From the NCBI GenBank assembly GCA_027485815.1, contig JAIXQE010000220.1, positions 43,938 to 107,937 of the forward strand: a DNA stretch of 64,000 bases. The letters are read 5' to 3'. The notes beneath the pieces are model-generated. The model was given only the letters and a program-made list of their open reading frames with translations, was not told where the DNA came from and ran no database searches. Shown here piece by piece: positions 60,986 through 64,000 of this stretch (positions within the stretch are counted from its first letter, which is position 1; every line of letters begins with the position of its first letter). The position numbers were made by a program, and so were the translations under genes. Source of the DNA: Opitutaceae bacterium. Lineage in GTDB: Bacteria > Verrucomicrobiota > Verrucomicrobiia > Opitutales > Opitutaceae.

Positions 60986-62425
60986 TCAGTCGAGGCAGTC
61001 ACCCGCGGCGAGCGGCGACTGCGGACCGCGGGCGGACCAGCTGGCGGCAAACGAGGCCTCGTCGTCCCCGAACCGGGGGGAGACCTCGAACGGGAAGGCG
61101 GGCAGGCCGGTGGCGTCGGCGGGCACGGTCACGCCGGCGGCGCGCAACCAGCGCGCGTACTGCCGCAACTGGTCCTGGCGGCAGGTCTCGGGCGAGTCCA
61201 CGCCGGTGGCGTTCTTGACCGGCGAGAACTCGTCGGCGCGGGAGGCCTCGATCACCACCGGCTGGCGGGCGAAGGGGAGCGCGTCGAAGACGAACAGCTC
61301 GAACTTGACCCCGTTGGGCCGCTCCGGGCGCACGGGGGCGCCCGCGGCATCGACCGTGGGGATCTTCTTGTCGGCGCGGTGGAACGGCAGCGCGGTCTCG
61401 GGCGAGGCGCCGGCGCCGGCCATCCGGCGGATGAATTCGCGGTCCAGCAGGTGGATCGCGACGTTGCCCGCGAGGAAGCGGAGCCGGCCACTGGCATCGA
61501 CCTCCTGCTGGCGTTCCGCGGGGAGGTCCGAGTACTCGATGACCACGTCGCGGCCCCGCTGCCGGCAGAAGTGGCCGACCTTCTCCCCGGGATACGCCTT
61601 GGGGACCATCTTGCTGGACATCTCGGAACCGCGGAGCCGATGCCACCCGATGAAGGCGGGGTCCACGCAGCGCACGAGGGGGTTGTCGACCTGGAAGTAG
61701 CTGAGCGTGTCGACGCCTTCGGCTGCCATCAGGTCGAGCGCGCCGCTGCGGGCGAGCGCGCGGAGGGAGCCGCCGTGGCCGTCGGGCGAGAGGGCAAGGC
61801 GGCCGGGCGTCTCCAGCAAAATGCGGCCGGCGAAGTCCACGGCCGGCATCCGGCCCTGGCGGAAGAAATGGACGCGCGCGCGGTCGAGCCCGAACCAGCG
61901 CCGCTCCGCGAAGAAGGCCTCGGTCGCCGCGTGATTCGCGTGGCTGGTCATCACGAACCAGTGTAGCGGGCGCCCGTGGCGCTGGCCGGCGGCGAGGATC
62001 TTCTCGGCGAAGACCTGGAACAGCGGTTTCCCGCGCACCGGGGTGACCCCGAAGGTGCCCTTGGGCCCGTCGTAACCGAGCCGCGTCCCCTGTCCTCCCG
62101 CGACGGTGAACGCGGCCACCTGGCCGGCCCGGAGCGCCGCCTCCCCCGCGGCGCGGGCCCGGGCCCACGCGCCCGCGTCGCCGCCGCTCTCCGGCCGCGG
62201 CACGAACGGGGCGGGCTCAAGGTCCGCGAGGTCGGGGCCGCCCGCGCCGCTGGAACCGAGCAGCGTGCGGGTGAGGCGGGCCACCTCGGCCAAATCCACC
62301 TCGCGCGCCTCGGCGGCGAGTTCGGTCTGTTCCGCCGGGCTCAGCCTTTCCCAGAACGCGAACACCTGGCCTTGGCCGGCCTGGCGGAATTGGTCGAGGA
62401 GGGCGGAGGGCGTGGCGGCGGACAT
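60986..62425 (-). CDS. UDP-sugar pyrophosphorylase (UDPGP/UAP1 type)
   Basis: The 479-residue enzyme belongs to the eukaryotic-like UTP-dependent uridylyltransferases. It has VAGGQGTRLGYDGPKGTFGV (about 108-127), WFVMTSHANHAATE, YFQVDNPLVRCVDPAF, SSKMVPKAYPGEKVG, LAGNVAIHLLDREFI and NGVKFELFVFDALPFA. The LGxxGPKG and KFE(L/M)FVFD motifs resemble UDP-N-acetylhexosamine pyrophosphorylase more than UDP-glucose pyrophosphorylase. ATG 62425 shares one base with the stop of the FtsB-like gene (TGATG). Confidence 0.88.
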   Translation of the reverse strand: MSAATPSALLDQFRQAGQGQVFAFWERLSPAEQTELAAEAREVDLAEVARLTRTLLGSSGAGGPDLADLEPAPFVPRPESGGDAGAWARARAAGEAALRAGQVAAFTVAGGQGTRLGYDGPKGTFGVTPVRGKPLFQVFAEKILAAGQRHGRPLHWFVMTSHANHAATEAFFAERRWFGLDRARVHFFRQGRMPAVDFAGRILLETPGRLALSPDGHGGSLRALARSGALDLMAAEGVDTLSYFQVDNPLVRCVDPAFIGWHRLRGSEMSSKMVPKAYPGEKVGHFCRQRGRDVVIEYSDLPAERQQEVDASGRLRFLAGNVAIHLLDREFIRRMAGAGASPETALPFHRADKKIPTVDAAGAPVRPERPNGVKFELFVFDALPFARQPVVIEASRADEFSPVKNATGVDSPETCRQDQLRQYARWLRAAGVTVPADATGLPAFPFEVSPRFGDDEASFAASWSARGPQSPLAAGDCLD

Positions 62426-62730
62426 CAGGGACCGTTGTCGAAACGAAAGACCACCTCGCCCGGCCGGCCGTAGCCGAGCCGCTGGCGGATCACCTTCTCG
62501 GCCAGCACCGGGTCGGTCCGCAGCCGCGAGAGGAACTGCTCCTGCTCCGCGAGCCGCGCCTTGGCGGCGGCCAGTTCCCGCTCGAGGCGCGCCTGACGGC
62601 CGCGCAACGCGGCCTGCTCGGCCCGGGCCTCGAGGAACAGCATTCCCCCTCCCAGCCCGAACAGGCCCAGCAGCACGGCGTAGAGCGCGGCGATGGCCCG
62701 GCGGGAATTCACGCAAGTGATTTGAACCAC
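62425..62730 (-). CDS. FtsB/DivIC-like septum formation initiator protein
   Basis: The 101-residue protein has a single membrane helix (about 12-32, AALYAVLLGLFGLGGGMLFL), a coiled coil (about 35-68) and a C-terminal segment DPVLAEKVIRQRLGYGRPGE typical of FtsB/DivIC. These proteins link FtsL and FtsQ at the divisome. The longest frame uses GTG 62730; a second GTG at 62712 would shorten the N-terminus by six residues. It is the first gene of the minus-strand string and is divergent from the ExeA-type gene. Confidence 0.82.
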   Translation of the reverse strand: MVQITCVNSRRAIAALYAVLLGLFGLGGGMLFLEARAEQAALRGRQARLERELAAAKARLAEQEQFLSRLRTDPVLAEKVIRQRLGYGRPGEVVFRFDNGP

Positions 62731-62833
62731 GCGCGGCGCGGGCGAGTAAAGGAGAATTGCCCGCGGACGCCGCCATCTTTGTTCGTGCGTTTTGCCGCCG
62801 CGGCCGCCACGGTCCCGGCCTCGCCCCCAAAAA

Positions 62834-63649
62834 ATGTACCAGAGCTTCTACGGATTCCGGGAGATGCCGTTCAACATCACCCCCGATCCCAAGTTTCTCT
62901 ACCTCAGCCCCACGCACCAGGAGGCCCTCCAGCACCTCAAGTTCGGCGTCGGCGAACGCAAGGGCTTCATCGTGCTCGTGGGCGAGGTCGGCTGCGGCAA
63001 GACCGTCCTCTGCCGCCGCTTCCTGAACGAACTTGACCCGGAGCGCTTCGACTCCGCGCTGATCCTCAACCCGCGCATCACCGAGACCCAGATGCTGCGG
63101 ACGATCCTCGAGGAACTGGGCGAGGAGAAGATCGCCCGCAGCCAGACCGACCTCGTCGCGCAGATTCACCGCGTGCTGCTCGAGCGCATCGAACGCGGCC
63201 GGGACATCGTCGTGATCATCGACGAGGCGCAAAACCTGAAGTTCGAGGTGCTGGAGCAGATCCGGCTCCTCTCGAACCTGGAGACGGAGAAGCAGAAGCT
63301 CCTCCAGATCATTTTGATGGGGCAACCCGAGCTGAAGGACGTGCTCCGGCGCGAGGACCTTCGCCAGCTCCGGCAGCGCATCTTGGTGCACTACGAGCTC
63401 AATCCCCTCTCGCGCTCGGACGTCGCCCACTACGTGCAGCACCGGCTGACGCTGGCCGGCGGCGCGGGTCGGCCCCACTTCACCAAATGGGCCCTCTGGG
63501 CCGTCCACCGCGCCAGCCGCGGCATCCCCCGTGTGGTGAACAATGTTTGCGACAAAGCCCTCCTCTCGGCCTTCGTCCGCGAATCCGACGAGGTGAATTA
63601 CTGGGACGTCCGCCGGGCGCGCCAGGATATGGACAAGCTGGTCGATTGA
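62834..63649 (+). CDS. ExeA/GspA-type AAA ATPase
   Basis: The 271-residue ATPase opens MYQSFYGFREMPFNITPDPK, the ExeA family signature. It has Walker A GEVGCGKTVLCR (about 47-58), Walker B VVIIDEAQNLKFE (about 133-145) and RQRILVHYELNPLS with RGIPRVVNNVCDKAL. ExeA-type proteins use ATP to help assemble the type II secretion secretin or related envelope machines. ATG 62834 fits the family start exactly. A GspB-like gene follows 19 bases later. Confidence 0.9.
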   Translation: MYQSFYGFREMPFNITPDPKFLYLSPTHQEALQHLKFGVGERKGFIVLVGEVGCGKTVLCRRFLNELDPERFDSALILNPRITETQMLRTILEELGEEKIARSQTDLVAQIHRVLLERIERGRDIVVIIDEAQNLKFEVLEQIRLLSNLETEKQKLLQIILMGQPELKDVLRREDLRQLRQRILVHYELNPLSRSDVAHYVQHRLTLAGGAGRPHFTKWALWAVHRASRGIPRVVNNVCDKALLSAFVRESDEVNYWDVRRARQDMDKLVD

Positions 63650-63668
63650 ACCGCCCCCCCCCGCCGCC

Positions 63669-64000
63669 ATGAGCCTCATCAACGACGCCCTCAAGAAGGC
63701 CCAGCGCGATCGTGATCCGCTGGCGCCGAAGGATGCCATCGGCGCCGGACCCTCCGGCCGGGCGCGCGCCCGCACGCCGGCCCGCCATTGGTTGCTGCTG
63801 CTGGGCAGCGGCGCACTGGTGCTGGTGGTCCTCTCCGTCGCCTTCACGCTATTCTGGACCACGCCGGACACGCCTCCGCGCAAGGCCACGACCGCTGCCA
63901 CTGCCGTCCGTCCGGCCGCTCCCCCCCCCCCCCCCCCGCCCCCCCCCCCCGCCCGCCCCCCGGGGGGGGGGCCCCCGAGGCCGGGGGGCGCGCCCCGGAG
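63669..64000 (+). CDS. GspB-like membrane protein, N-terminal part
   Basis: The frame begins MSLINDALKKAQRDRDP, the opening of GspB/ExeB-like general secretion proteins. A membrane helix follows (about 40-62, HWLLLLGSGALVLVVLSVAF), then a Pro-rich stretch. It runs off the window. From 63921 the bases are long C and G runs, so the sequence and frame after that point are unreliable. With the ExeA-type ATPase it would form the ExeAB-like complex. Confidence 0.75.
   Translation, partial: MSLINDALKKAQRDRDPLAPKDAIGAGPSGRARARTPARHWLLLLGSGALVLVVLSVAFTLFWTTPDTPPRKATTAATAVRPAAPPPPPPPPPPARPPGGGPPRPGGAPR

Noticed and set aside
60986..63901. A 971-codon minus-strand frame that would fuse extra sequence to the UDP-sugar pyrophosphorylase
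   Set aside because: Only the last 479 codons match the enzyme. The upstream part runs opposite the ExeA-type gene and through the FtsB-like gene in another frame, so the true start is ATG 62425.

Overview
The window is a roughly 70% G+C bacterial chromosome segment. It looks like a member of the Verrucomicrobiota, probably Opitutales: it has a PVC-type haem-binding dehydrogenase with HEAT repeats, a large family of secreted S1 sulfatases, a carboxypeptidase-regulatory-like TonB receptor, a DUF2851 protein, and initiation sites almost always without a Shine-Dalgarno sequence. The lineage is inferred from gene content; no rRNA is present.

Layout: 1-5 kb holds housekeeping metabolism (EVE-domain tail, tyrA, ispA-type prenyl synthase, cimA, DUF2851). 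tRNA-Ser follows with a small intergenic repeat family, then rpoZ with a tiny Lys-rich gene. 6-12 kb holds a TonB-dependent receptor followed by a PVC-type cytochrome. 12-18.5 kb holds a decayed sulfide:quinone-reductase-like gene, a formylglycine-generating-enzyme-like protein without catalytic cysteines, an S9 peptidase, and a sorbosone/glucose dehydrogenase with its cytochrome c. 18.5-26 kb holds tRNA-Ala, exbB-exbD-tonB, a PfkB kinase, tmk, holB, glgC and a sugar-nucleotide epimerase.

26.1-44.1 kb is the most striking part. Twelve co-directional, nearly contiguous genes encode eleven different exported S1 sulfatases and one FG-GAP/VCBS repeat protein. No glycoside hydrolase, lyase, transporter or regulator lies among them. 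Seven of the eleven carry Lys/Ala-rich tails or insertions, and several depart from the canonical CxPxR activation signature. A highly sulfated polysaccharide, possibly a fucan, is the likely target.

44-55.5 kb holds trpE, a ceramidase-like protein, scpB-pheA, a lipase/esterase, typA, an SDR-rluA pair, hpf with a clear terminator, a GreA/GreB-like protein and a small exported protein. 55.5-62.7 kb is a seven-gene minus-strand string: FtsB-like protein, UDP-sugar pyrophosphorylase, phosphohexomutase, TIM-barrel sugar isomerase, FucU/RbsD mutarotase, zinc alcohol dehydrogenase, NHL protein. The mutarotase-dehydrogenase-isomerase part may catabolise a sugar such as L-fucose freed by desulfation. 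The window ends in an ExeA-type ATPase and the start of a GspB-like protein, which runs into a C/G homopolymer tract that looks like poor-quality sequence.

The TonB system, receptor, exported sulfatases and sugar catabolic genes could together form a scattered polysaccharide-use network. That link is inference from proximity and family knowledge.
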